This document shows positions 1-12,108 of a DNA stretch of 64,000 nucleotides, one piece after another (position 1 is the stretch's first letter; the number at the start of each line of letters is the position of its first letter). The DNA is from Tetrahymena elliotti 4EA (taxonomy: Eukaryota; Ciliophora; Oligohymenophorea; Hymenostomatida; Tetrahymenidae): contig JH720332.1 of NCBI GenBank assembly GCA_000231825.2, positions 104,585 through 168,584 on the forward strand, read 5' to 3'. The notes under the pieces were generated by a model. That model was not told the DNA's origin, made no database searches, and saw only the letters and a program-made list of their open reading frames with translations. A program made the position numbers and the translations under genes.

Positions 1-1364
1 AGGCTTTTGAGAGAGAACAAACTTGCAAAAATTTTAAAGAGATGCTAACATGTTGCTTTTAGATAATTGATAAATAAATGAATTGCACAACAGAGTTATT
101 CCTTGAATTTGTCAATAAATAATAAGAAATAAAATAAGATCATCTTAAAAGTATGCAAACTATTAGAGATTAAATGAAATCTTATTTAAAGGAGTCATTT
201 TAAACTCTAAACAAGAATTCAGGTGAAAGTTATAAATCTCAACTCCTGTATGATTTATTTGAGGTATCTTTTTAAACCTATTACTCTAAGTAATTTAAAA
301 AATAATTTGATGATGCTTCAAAGAGATGGTATGAATAATTTGATTATGCTATAAAAAGTATGCTTGAGAGGTCTTAATAAAAAAGATAAAGGTGGCTGAG
401 TACTGAAGAGTAGAATGAAATATTAGAATAATATCGTAATTTAGATTCAGTTAAACCAGATGAGATTAAAATTTATGAAAAAATGTTGAAAACTAACACA
501 GATACAAAAGATAATAAAGACACTTATGTTTTTGGATTGATTTTATAATTATCTTCTATGTCAGTCTTAATAGGAGGAGAGTTTTGTGTGGCTCAAGGGT
601 TAATTATGATGGTTGGAATAAGAACGCTATTAGCATCTCTTGGTTTAGCAATTGGAGCATTATCTACTATAGCCTTAGTAGCTTATAAAATAAAAAAATC
701 TAGAAATATAAAGAATATGTAATAATCATTTTAAAAGGGATTATTATAATTAATTGCAGAAGATAAATTAGTAATGAATTCACAAATTAATCTTAATCAA
801 ATAAAATCTATTATTAAATCCGAAGTCCCTAAATTTGAGCATTACATTTCTCCAATTCAATTATAAGAAGAAAAAGATGCAATTTATTTTTTAGTATTTT
901 TTAATAACATTACCTCGCCATTTGATTCAAAAAAGCAAGAATAATAAATAAGTGAATCATATAAAATTGACAGTAAAATTTTATTTTGGGCATTACTACA
1001 ATTTAAACAAATGAGAAACAAAAAGATTTCTTAAATTTAAAATTTAAAATCTGATCCTCAAATAATAAAAGATGAGGATTTTAATCTGCAGGAAAGTAAA
1101 AAGAATGTTGAAATAAAAAAATTGGATTTATTTTTATATTTTCAAAATTTATTTTTAGATGCCAGTGAAGACGAAATATAACTTTACAAACTTTTGTTTT
1201 TGTTGAAAAATAGAAACGAAGATCTCTTTTACAAATTTATCTTGCATGCGTATTTTGAAGATTACATTAATTCAGAAGGTTTTGCAAAGTATATGATTGA
1301 AAAATCTTTGATCTAAAAATCTATGGAAGTTTAGGATAGGATATTTTCTTTCTTCAGTTCATGA
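1..1364 (+). CDS. 3' part of a two-helix membrane protein (5' truncated by window edge)
   Basis: An open frame (codons starting at position 3) runs from the window edge to TGA at 1362-1364, about 453 residues, with many TAA/TAG codons read as Gln. The first 175 residues are charged and helix-like. Around residues 178-222 lie two hydrophobic stretches, one ending in GLAIGALSTIALVAYKIKK, so a membrane hairpin is likely. The last 230 residues are charged and Leu-rich. I do not recognise the family. A large helical protein with a central hairpin could be a dynamin- or GBP-like GTPase tail, but no GTPase motif is inside the window, so that is only a guess. The start codon lies outside the window. 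Confidence 0.7.
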
Positions 1365-3042
1365 ATCTACCAATATTAGACCTTGAAAAATAATAATAAA
1401 TAACTATAAATAAATTTTAGATTATTCATAATAGTACCTATCTTTTTTTGTGTCAAATTTGTTATTTTTTTAAATGTTTCAGATATTTTTACACCTTTTA
1501 ATTTTTTATATTTCAATAAATGAATGAATAAAATAAACAATAATTAGTCACAAAATGTCCTCCTAAATCTTTTTTTTTCATTTAACTTTATAAGGGGGAG
1601 GTGCTTAATGGAATAACCTTGCCCACGACATATATGTAGAAATACGGGAACGAGCTCAAAATCCTAAAAGTCAAACAGCCCTCAACATTTTCTCGTTGTC
1701 GAGAAAATGTTGAGGGCTGTTTGACTTTTAGGATTTTGAGCTCGTTCCCGTATTTCTACATATATCACGACTCTTTTTACTTTTGAGCTTCTGTTTTATA
1801 TTAGCTTAAAATTTCATTTTATAATTGATGAGAAAAACGATAAAATTCCTAAAATCATTTTACTATGTATTGAAATAGTTTTTTTAGCTAGATTATTTCT
1901 CGTAAAAGAAAATTTGGTTTTGTTCTTAATCTAAAGTAGCTTACCTTTTTAAGAAAATATTTTTATATAATTTTATGATATTTGTAATAAGAAATGTTGA
2001 TGATTATAAAAAAATTATAAGTAATTCAAGAAAAAGTAAATTAAAAAAAAATTTTCAATTCATTAAGGTTAATATTTAAGAACTATTTGTAGCATTAATA
2101 ATTCAATTTTTATTGAAGAAAAAAGTAAGGTGAATAATTTTGAACAGATGAGAGAAAAATTGTTTTTAATAGCATACAAAATAAAAGAATTTTTTTTCAT
2201 TTGAGGATATTTAGAATAAAAAAATAAAATAAAGACAATTCTTTAAATAAAATACAATAATATTCTTAGATTTTATAAAGAATTTTAAATTGGTTAATTC
2301 ATTGAAGCAGATTAATTTAAATATTAAATATATTTATTTAATCTATCCTTATATTACAAAATCACAATTTTGACAATTTGAAATTACATTAATAGATAAA
2401 TGTTTTTTTAGAAGGAGTATTGAAGATATTTGAGAAAGGAAAAATTAATCAAAGATTTCTTTCAAGAAAATAAAATATTATTTTGTAATTTTATACATAA
2501 TTTGGCTTGATCTTATTAATGATAAAAACAATTTCTAAATATTAGTATTGATTGCTATGAAAATCATTTACTAGAATAAAATTGCATCATTTAGAAGAAA
2601 ATATAAATATGACATAAGTTATTTGAGGATTTGCATTCTTGCTTGATCTTGCATATGGAAACATGTGATTGTATTAACATAAAGGCTATTTTTAAAAAGA
2701 GTATTTGAAAATTTTTGAGAGGGAAAATTGTAATTTTTACAAATTAATTATGGAGATTTGAAAGTAAAAGCTTATCATTTGAAAGAGAGAACAAAAATAT
2801 AATTTTGTAATTTGCATTTTTTAATTTAAGATTTATTGTTTTATTTTATTTTTATTATTTAGTTTTAATTTTTCTATTTTAAACCATAAAAATATTTTGC
2901 TTAAAAAAAGTATTTTATTGAAAAAAAACAATCTATCTAAAAAAGGTATCAAAATATCTAATATCTCATATAATTAATAAGTATCTAATTAATAGTAATA
3001 GTAAAACATACATATCTAAAATAAAGTAAGTAAGAGCTTAAA
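1365..3042. other. AT-rich intergenic spacer with one inserted palindrome
   Basis: No coding stretch is visible on either strand. The only structured part is the GC-richer foldback element at 1624-1771, preceded by a short G-rich patch near 1590-1602. The rest is A/T-rich spacer leading to the zinc-finger gene. Confidence 0.6.
1624..1771. repeat. Perfect 66-bp inverted repeat with 6-bp flanking direct repeat (foldback or MITE-like element)
   Basis: Arms 1630-1695 and 1700-1765 are exact reverse complements over 66 bp, checked base by base, with a 4-nt loop TTGT at 1696-1699. The hexamer CACGAC is present directly outside both arms, at 1624-1629 and 1766-1771, as a target-site duplication would be. 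The arms are clearly GC-richer than the surroundings, so the element seems foreign to the spacer. A transcript would fold into one long hairpin. Alternatives are a small-RNA precursor or an assembly or amplification chimera; the direct repeat argues for insertion. Confidence 0.85.
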
Positions 3043-4257
3043 ATGAATTAAAAGAGACCTCAAGAAGAAGAATCATTCTATTTTGATCAAGACAAAACTG
3101 CTGCAAGAAATGATAATTAGGATTAGACAGATAGAGATTTTAAATGTAAATGCGGGAAAAGATATTTTCTATAAGGATCTTTATTCAATCATATAAAAAT
3201 CAAACATGATAATGATAAAGAAAATTTTGTAGTTCCTAGAGATGTAAAATCTGGAAGACCAAGAAAAGCAGATTCCTAGAATGATGAGGCTAGTAAAAAT
3301 ACTTCAAAAAAAAATTAGAAGCCTGAAGGAATTGATAAAAATACTTGGAATACACTCTAAGTATATAAAAATCCTCTATTTTAGAATTTGATTATTGGAT
3401 TTAAGAATGAAATGAGAGATGATTTTAGTGAAAGTGAAGATGCCTTTGAGAAGAATTGGACTGAATATGAAAATTTAAGATCCCAACTCATGAAAAAATT
3501 GAAATTTTCAGCTAGGGATGTAAAAGAAATTTGTAAACAAACTGACCCAATACTTTAATCATGGGGATTACTTCTAAAGCCAATTCTTTAAGTAGAACTT
3601 TAACTAATCTTTGTGTGTTAATACATCATAAAGTTTTATGATGTTTCAGATTAAAAAAGAGAAATAATTAACAATCATATTCCATAAACTCCTAACAAGC
3701 AACAGAGAATAGGTTTAATTAAAGAAATTCTAAAATATGATTATAATGATGGCCAAAATTATCAAAAGGATACAAGTAATGAAGAAGCTGAAACTGATAT
3801 CCCTCATGATCAATCACAATTTCCTTATGATGAATAAAAGAAAGAAAGTATTCACCATTAATAAAATGAATAATAGCTTTATGAATAATAAAATGATTAA
3901 AATTTAAATGAATAACAATAATAACATTAGCAACATGAATAGGGTCAACCATAAAATAGTATGATTAATCATGAAAGCAATTATATAGATGGTAATAACC
4001 AACAAACAAAATTAAATATTTAAGAAATGATTCTAAATTAAATTTCTGAAGTATAAGATTAAAATAACGACGATTATAATCATATTCTATAATAGCAAAG
4101 TAATTTTAATTTAAACTCATTTAAAGTATCTTCCTATTGCTAGATAAATTAAATTTCATTTCATGCTTTCAGTTTAAATAAGCAATAAAGCTTATCACTT
4201 TTCTCAACCCTAAACCAATATGGAAAGGATTTCCTTTTAAATGAAGATATATATTGA
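3043..4257 (+). CDS. C2H2 zinc-finger protein with Gln/Asn-rich tail
   Basis: This single-exon frame encodes 404 residues from ATG 3043 to TGA 4255. A single finger of form C-x-C-x12-H-x4-H is visible (Cys35, Cys37, His50, His55), followed by an AT-hook-like GRPRK at residues 71-75, which together suggest DNA binding in the nucleus. Residues about 110-225 are charged and include Trp and Cys. The region after residue 250 is very rich in Gln and Asn, mostly TAA/TAG codons, and is probably disordered. The AT-rich leader just before the ATG gives no alternative start. The role in transcription is inferred from the finger; the target is unknown. Confidence 0.75.
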
Positions 4258-5282
4258 ATATTTGAGAAACTGATTTAAATAATTTTAACTTAATTTTTAA
4301 AACTAAAATGTAAATAAATTTATTTTTAATTCTTGTTTTATGTGATTGATAAATTTACATTTTTTTGAGAAAAATTTTAATAATAAAAAAATATTTATTT
4401 ACTTCAAACATTTTTTAAATTGGCTTTTATGTAAGAATAATAAAAAATTTTGAACATACTTTAACTTCTAAATAAATTTGTTTTATTTGAGCTTAATTTC
4501 CATTAAAAAGTCCATTTTTATATTTTACTTTTTTGGAGGATAAAAGGGAGATAAGGAAAGCTTTTTTTTCTTGGTTTTAATTTCAGCTTTTTCATGAAAT
4601 AACAGAATACCTATTTTTAATTTTGGAATTACTTTAAACTTTTGTTTATTAAAACCAAATCCACAATAATTCATATCAGATTTTAATTATAAAAAAAAAT
4701 ATATTTTAGCTTTTTAATAAGATTCAAAATAATAATTGATAATAAATGTGAGCTAATTTGAAATTTTTAGTATATTTATTGTGTACATAGCTCAATAATA
4801 ATCAATCCAAATAGTTTTCAAGATATTTCTTTGTACAATTCTAGTTTGGGTGTTAGCAAATCACATTAGAAATAAAATCAAAAATCTATTAGCTTGAATT
4901 AATTCAATAAATTTATCTGTAAAAATAAAATTTTTGATTTAAATACTTTTTAGTTGATTGGCAATTTAACACTTCATATCAGCCAAAAGTCAAATAAAAA
5001 AGAGGCTCATCTGAAAATGATAAATTATTAAAAAATAAATAACTTAATGCTAAGATTTAATATAGTTGTATTTCTAATAGTTTTATTATGATTAACTGAA
5101 AAAATTGAGCTATTTTGATAAAGTAATATTTTTTTGTAAAGTTAAAAAAGTATATTCGATTAAGATTGTTTAAATGTAGTTCTACTTACTAATTTGAAAG
5201 ATTAATATTTATGTTATTAATATTATAATCAAGATTGGGTTATCAATTATAATTAAGAGAAAAAAATTTTAAGTTATTTGTA
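4258..5282. other. AT-rich intergenic spacer
   Basis: About 1 kb between two genes on the plus strand. I see no open frame with coding character, no repeat and no RNA-like structure. It probably holds the terminator of the zinc-finger gene and the promoter of the kelch gene. Confidence 0.5.
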
Positions 5283-8200
5283 ATGAAGACAAATCAATTA
5301 AAAGTCCAAAAAAATTAATTCACAGAGAAGGCATAAAGTCCATAAACGGAAAGAGTAAAAAAATAAGCATAATATTAGCATCTCTTAACTGAACATCATT
5401 AGGATGAAGATTTGCCATTAGATAAACAGAGATAATCATCTATTAAGTTATTTTTTTGCCCTGATTAAACTTTTAGATAAAGTATGAATTAGACTTTAAA
5501 TGGAAATAATTTCTTAGATAACTCATACATTACTCATCTAGATATGAATACTATTTTGCATAGTCCAAGAAATAAATTAAAGAATATATATAAATAAAAG
5601 GTAGACTAAGATACCTCTATGAATTTCAATAGTAATAAAAACGGAGGGCTTGCTTCAAGTTAAAATTTTGGTTTAAATTAATCAATTACAACACAATATG
5701 CAAGCTAGTCTGGATAATTTGTTACATTTGATTCTTTGTAAAAGACTAATTAGCTATGAAATAATATCAATTAGGCTTATTACACTAACCAAACAGATAA
5801 AAAACAATACTTATAAGAATAGCTTGACTTCAACAAAAATTAAAGCTTACAGTATTAAAAGCAAATTGATTTAGAATAAAAAATGGCTTATAATACATTT
5901 CTATTAGAGCACGAATATGATAGATAGAGGAAGCATGCCCCAGGTTTGAAAATCAAAAAAATTGATTATAGTTCTCTTCAGTAGTCTTAGAATGGAATTT
6001 AAAAAATGAATAGTATTCCAAACTAATTATTAAAGAACAAGATTTTGAATAAATCACCAACATAAATAAGCTTAAAAAATAAACACTTATCTCCTCTCTC
6101 TAAACTATAAAAATCTTCTAGTATTAAGTCAAATCTATCTAATTTTCAAAATCAAGACATTGATATTGACCTTCTACTCCAAGAGGAGGAAGAGAATCAG
6201 CAGAAGCTACTAAGAAAGAACTTAAACTTAAAGCTAAGAAACTTAAAATTCTATTCTTACATAATGAATGATTCTAGATGGAAGCCTGATTCCAGAGAAA
6301 ATCACACACTAGTTAATAATTGTGGCACTCTTTTCTTATACGGAGGTATTGGATGTGAAATTTACAAAGAGGTAATTTTAACTATTTCAAATTCTTTGAT
6401 TAAAATAAATTTACAAAAAAAATAGTAGTTTTGTTAACCAAATTCTTTAATGCAAAAAACGATAAAAAAATTAATATTTATTATTAATTAACATCAGTAT
6501 CAACTTTTATTAAACTATTCTGTTAGTTATTTACAATAATTATTCTGCACAAAAATTTTAACAAAAATATAAATTTTTTATTAGCAACAAAAAGCTTCAA
6601 AATAAAATTATGAATAGAAATTAAATAACATGATCTTTTATTTTTAAAAATGATACTCTAAAATTTTGATCCCCAAATATATTCTGCTTTATCTCTCTAT
6701 ATAAAATTCAAGATATTTTCAGAATTATATTTCATATACTATTATTTAATTTTTAGCAACTTGGTTAATTCAAAAATTTTATTATTACACTAATTTTCCA
6801 TAAAATAATTAATAAAGATCTCTGCTCTTAATACTGAAAATTGGTAATGGTGTGACTTAAATTAAGAAGGAGATTAACCAGCAGAGGGTAGATAAGGACA
6901 CTCTTTAGTTAGTTATAAGAATAATTTAGTTTTGTTTGGAGGAGAGAGAAAATACAATAAAAATGTTAGGATAAGAGAGTGTTTTAGTGATTGTAGGATT
7001 TTCAACTTAAATACTAAATAATGGGCACTTCTCAGATAGTATGGAGATTTTCTTGAGAGTAGAAGAAATCAAACTGCATGCTAAATTGGAAAGTTTTTAA
7101 TTATAATTGGTGGAATAGATTCTAATGGAAAATACTTAAATGATGTTTGTTAAATTAATTTGGAAACAGGCAAAACGTAAGTTGGTATTTAAAAATGTTA
7201 TAATTATATATAAATTACATGATTTTTAAAAGAATGCGTTTGGCATAAATTGATGGGTATGAAGAAGGATTAGCGTTTAGCGCATGTTGTGCTGTATTCA
7301 AAAACGATTAAAAGATTGAAAATCTATATGTTCCATTTGAAAAAGCTTAGACATAAAGTTAAGGAGTTAATTAATCTTATTAATAAGGTATATATGTCTT
7401 TGGAGGAAGAAAAGAGAATGGGGATGCTCTAAATAATTTAAGGATTCTTTAGATAGGTAGAAAACCATTAAAGTGGACTGATCCTGAGTTTGTAGGCAAA
7501 TAACCTGAAGGTAGATTTAGCCATACTTTGAGCTATTACAAAGAGTTCAATTCTCTGATTTTAGTTGGTGGACGAAGTGAAGTTTACTACTCCAAATAAG
7601 GCTCAAATATATTTTAGGATATTTACATGTTTTCTCTTGAGTTTTCAGAATGGATATAAATAGATGTGAGAGGTGGAGAATAATAAGCAAGATGTTCTCA
7701 CTCAACAACTATTATAGATACTAAATTAATTATTTTTGGAGGAATATCTCACTAAGGGATATGCAGTTCAGACCTGTAATTTAAAAAAATCCATTATATA
7801 AAATATTAAATAATATTTATTAATCTAGATTAGTTATAGAGATGGATTAAAAAAAATGTCATACATTCTTAAAAGAGCATAACTAGAGATTGCAGGAGTA
7901 AGAAAATAAAAGCTATAAAAATCCTTTGCAGTTGAAGCATTAGTTTTCTATAGACGGGATTATTTCAAATGAAAGTCAAGTATTTTAAGTGCCTTCTTCT
8001 TGCAGACAAAATAAATACCTAAGCAACAAAAGTTAAGGTTTGAATAAAAATTAACTCTACTTTACAAACTAAAATCATCCTGAAAGCAAGAGTAAAAATT
8101 TTTATGAAAACACAAAAGAGCATGAGTCTTTGCAAGAAAATAACTCAAGTAGGAACCATTTAAACCAAGAAAACAATAAATTTTAAAGAAAATTTGAGAA

Positions 8201-8441
8201 GTGTAAAACATATTTACCCTTACCAATAATACCAAAAAGAAATACCCTTTTATTTGGAGGTTTGAACTTTGATTCTTAAAAAAGGTAGTCAATACAAAAA
8301 ATGTTTGATTAGAAAAGGGAAAATTAATATAAAGAATAAGCAGGTAATGCAAAATAAAAGTAAATTATTGATGGCCAATAAAATAATTTATCTAACAGCA
8401 GTTAATCTTCTGATAATGTCTCTTTTGGCAAAGAAATTTGA
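5283..8441 (+). CDS. Kelch-repeat beta-propeller protein
   Basis: Predicted exons are 5283-5720, 5775-6371, 6818-7176, 7233-7775 and 7829-8441, giving 849 residues. The first about 320 residues are low-complexity and Gln/Asn/Ser-rich. Kelch blades follow in the middle, with the typical double-Gly strands and conserved Trp (LFLYGGIG, LVLFGGER, LIIIGGID, IYVFGGRK, LILVGGRS, LIIFGGIS). About 200 disordered residues follow. Kelch propellers are protein-interaction platforms; the partner is unknown. The first intron (5721-5774, GTTACA...AATTAG) is the weakest: I propose it to remove an in-frame TGA at 5757, since coding resumes in the same phase after it. Otherwise the gene may be two units. The last exon's 3' part is repeated downstream. 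Confidence 0.8.
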
Positions 8442-9320
8442 TAAAATCATCTTAAAATATAGTTAAAAGTATAAGTGTATAATTTAAGTAATAAAAACGC
8501 TGCTTTAAAATAAAATGAAGCAAAAATCTAAAATTGTAAATTAGAAATACAAAATAAAATTAACTTAAGAGACCTAATAGTAATTTAATGCTATAAAAGA
8601 ATAAATTATATAACTAATTATAAAAGAATAATATTTGGTAATTGACAATTGTTAATATTGAATTAATTTAATCTAATGTGTGTTTAGTTTTTTATTTTTA
8701 GTAAGCTTAATTTTACTTTCTTCTAAATTTCTATTTACTTTTTATAAAACTTTTAAATGATTTTTAACATTTTATCAAGCAATAAAATCATTATTTAATA
8801 CAATATTTGAGAATTCCATTAAATTTAGAATAGATGATTCACTTTTCATTTTAATGATTTTGAAAATTTAAAAAAATAAAAGAAAGATTGTTACAAAATC
8901 ACAGTAAGTAATGGAAGACCAAAAAAATAATTAATCTGATAAGAGTTAATCTTCTAATAATGTCTTTTTTTGCAAAGAAATTTGATAAATTCATCTTAAA
9001 AAATAAAGAAAAATATAAGTATAAAACTTAAGTAATAATAATACTTACTTTAAAAGAAATTTATACACAATTTGTCCATAAGTGAAAGTCTAAAATTGTA
9101 AATTAGAAATACAATTTAATTGTATTCTAATTATATAAAAGAATAAATAATATAACTAATTATAAAAGAATAAATATTATTCTTCTCGAAATTATTTGAT
9201 AATTAACAATTGTTAACCTAAAAAAGAAAAATTCTGGATAATTAAATAAATTTAATCAAGTGTATATTTCGATATAATCTTTAGTAACCTCCTTCATTTA
9301 CTTTCTTTTCAATTTTTTTT
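8370..9320 (+). repeat. Diverged tandem duplication of the kelch gene 3' end
   Basis: The segment from about 8370 to 8760 (end of the last kelch exon plus downstream sequence) recurs at about 8915-9320. Shared blocks include GTTAATCTTCT at 8401 and 8945, GCAAAGAAATTTGATAAA, TCTAAAATTGTAAATTAG and AACTAATTATAAAAGAATAA. Order and orientation are conserved, with an offset near 545 bp. The second copy carries small indels and is not joined to an upstream exon, so it should be non-coding. Confidence 0.75.
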
Positions 9321-9831
9321 ATTTCTCCCAAAGAATTTTTAATTGAATACACACATTACAAAGCAATATAATCTTAATATTAATGCAATATGGTGGTGAT
9401 ATTGTTAAGTATAGAAATAATTACTCTCTTTTCATAATCATGATTGGAAATTTTAAAACAAAAAAAGAAAATATAATATATGGTGGCATTTAATCATGCA
9501 TAAAATAAGTTGCTGTTTATGTAGAATTTTGAAAAATAAACTTGCTTTTCATTTAAATATGTAATTTCAATACTTTTCTTAGGAAATTAGATTTATTTTT
9601 TGAAAATCTTTCCTAAAATTTTCTTTTTTACAAATACCAAATACTGATAAAAATGAGCATTATAGATTTTCTTTTATCATTTGATTATGGTATTTGATAG
9701 TTTCTAGTAAATCTTATGTATCTTTTGAAAATTCGCTTGAAATATTAACAATTATCAAAGATTGATTTAATAATAAATATAATTTTTAAAATTTTAATCA
9801 AATTAAATTTAGTAAAAGCAAATAAAATCAA
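9321..9831. other. AT-rich spacer before the dehydrogenase gene
   Basis: No gene or repeat is visible here. The last 30 bases are A-rich and lead to the start AAATCAAATGG, the usual context of ciliate start codons. Confidence 0.45.
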
Positions 9832-10893
9832 ATGGCTTAATCAACTATCAAAACTATTGGCTGGATTGGTACCGGTGTCATGGGTAAGTCTATGGGCTTA
9901 CACTTATTAAATGCTGGTTTCTAGCTTAATGTTTATAATAGAACTGCAAGTAAAGCTGACGAATTAGTAAGTAAAGGAGCCAAGTTTTTAACCCCAGAAG
10001 AATTAGCTAAAAATTCTGATGTAGTATTTTTAATGCTCGGTTATCCCCATGATGTTTAATAAATGGTTTTAGGAGAATAAGGTATTTTAAAGCATATGAA
10101 AAAAGGTTCTTTGTTAATTGATCATACCACATCAGCTCCTTCTCTTGCTGTTGAAATAGCTACTGAAGCCTAAAAGCATGGAATTGAAAGTATTGATGCC
10201 CCAGTTAGTGGAGGTGATGTTGGAGCCAGAGAAGCTAGATTAGCAATTATGTGTGGTGGCTCTTAAGCTGCTTTTGATCTTGCTCTTCCTATTTTATAAA
10301 AGTATGGTGCAAACATCTAATTATTAGGTGGTGCTGGATCAGGATAACACACCAAAATGACCAATTAAATTTTACTTGCTAGCAACATGTTAGGTGTTGT
10401 TGAAGGTTTACTCTATGCCCACAAGGCTGGATTAGATTTAGATTAAGTCATTAATCTTATTAAGACTGGTGCTGCCTCATCTACAGCATGGCACGTTCTT
10501 GGATCAAGAATGGTTAAGCGTGATTTCGAAGTAATTTTTTAATTTAATAAACATTTTTCACAAAACACTTAGATATTCTTATAAATATTGTATTAATTTG
10601 TAGAATATCTTTTACAAAAATAAAAAAATAGCTTTTATAATATCTCATTAAATTTTTCTAATCATTATTGTTGATTAATAAAAAAGCCTGGTTTCTATGT
10701 AGAACATTTTATTAAAGATATGGATATTGCCTTAGAAGAAGCTAAAAGAGCTAATTTATGTCTCCCTGGATTAGGCTTAGTCAAGTAATTCTATCATGCC
10801 TTGGTTGCATAAGGAGGTGCTCGTAATGGAACCTAAGCAATCATTAAGGTCTTAGAATAAATGAATAATGTTCAAATTGGAAAGAAATAATGA
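9832..10893 (+). CDS. 3-hydroxyisobutyrate dehydrogenase / beta-hydroxyacid dehydrogenase family enzyme
   Basis: Two exons (9832-10530 and 10687-10893; intron 156 bp, GTAATT...AAAAAG) give 301 residues, the usual family length. Residues 10-20 hold the NAD(P) motif [11 protein letters not shown]. Then come the signature [14 protein letters not shown] near residue 125 and GSGQHTKMTNQ near residue 175 with the catalytic Lys, as in 3-hydroxyisobutyrate dehydrogenases, glyoxylate/succinic semialdehyde reductases and tartronate semialdehyde reductases. It should oxidise or reduce a small 3-hydroxyacid with NAD(P). There is no obvious mitochondrial presequence because the Rossmann motif starts at once, so a cytosolic glyoxylate-reductase-like role is as likely as valine catabolism. 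Confidence 0.9.
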
Positions 10894-12108
10894 GTCAAAT
10901 GTGTATATTTTATATATTTTTAAAATCGTATTAGACTTAATATTTTTAATATTTCAAGAGAAGATTAATTTATTTATATAATAAGCTTTTAATAAACAGA
11001 TTATATTTTAATTTTTGGAAAAAAAATGTACTTTATAATAAATTTAAAACTATGTCTATTTGTTTAAAATTTAGAATGAAACAAAAATCTGAGTTAAAGT
11101 AGAAGATAGAATATCTATAAAAAATATAACCAATAACATTTATTTATTTAAATAATTTTATTTTAACTGATTTGATTGATTATTGAATAATAATAAAGGA
11201 AATAAATTATTCTAATTTGCAGTATTGGTTCATTTTTTTGGTCATTTAGTTATTTGTGTTGGTTGATTCAATCAAATTATTCATTCATTAATAGGTATTT
11301 TAAAGGAAAGTTGAAAGGACTATTTGATTAATAGTTTTAAATATTATTATTGACTTAATAGTAAGTAAGAAGATAGATAGATAGACAGACAGATGACAGT
11401 AATAAAATTCCTTGAATAAATTTAAGTCAATTTGAATGATAGGAATTTGATTAATATGTATTATAATATTATTTATGATCTATATTACATTATAAAATTA
11501 CAAAAATTAAGAGAAATAAAAGATTTTATCATAGATTTATTTGTTAATCTAACGCAGCAATTCCTTTTCCAAAATATAACCTAATTATGAAAAATAGATG
11601 TTTTCTTACCACTTGAGAGACTAAGAAAACTGTTTAATATTTATTGTAACCTGTTTAGTATGATTCCTATTTGATTTAATTATTTGTGTTATTTTGAAGA
11701 TTGTATTGATTGATGGATGTTTGATTTTAGGGAGTGATAATTAAGTGAGTAAGTTAGTTAGTGTATTAACTATATAAGAGAGGAAGTAAACAAATAGATT
11801 CCTGATTAAATCTTTATTAAGTATAAGATATGAGCTTGGTTGTATTTATTTATTATATAAGAGTTATTTTTATGATTAATAATTTATTATATTTACTACT
11901 ACTAGAATGTGTTAATATTTATTATTGATTGTTATTATTTTTTAAATTATTTTTTTTATTTGATTGTATGCATCAAGATTGATTTTGGATCTCAATCTTT
12001 GAATTTCTTGCACTATTAAATCTTTAACTCACATTTGTCGAGTTATTAATCATATTGATAGGATTTTAATTATTAAAATTAAGTTAGGTGCAGTCATATT
12101 CATAACCA
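10894..12108. other. Intergenic spacer between convergent genes, with GATA/GACA microsatellite
   Basis: No coding sequence is seen. A short tetranucleotide run, (GATA)n passing into (GACA)n, lies at 11371-11397, with scattered ATTGATTG-type repeats nearby. The 3' ends of the dehydrogenase and the kinase point at each other here. Confidence 0.5.

Noticed and set aside
3719..3952. Minus-strand His/Ile-rich frame within the zinc-finger gene
   Set aside because: Antisense of the Gln/Asn/Asp-rich coding region; the plus frame has the finger and a full start-to-stop reading.
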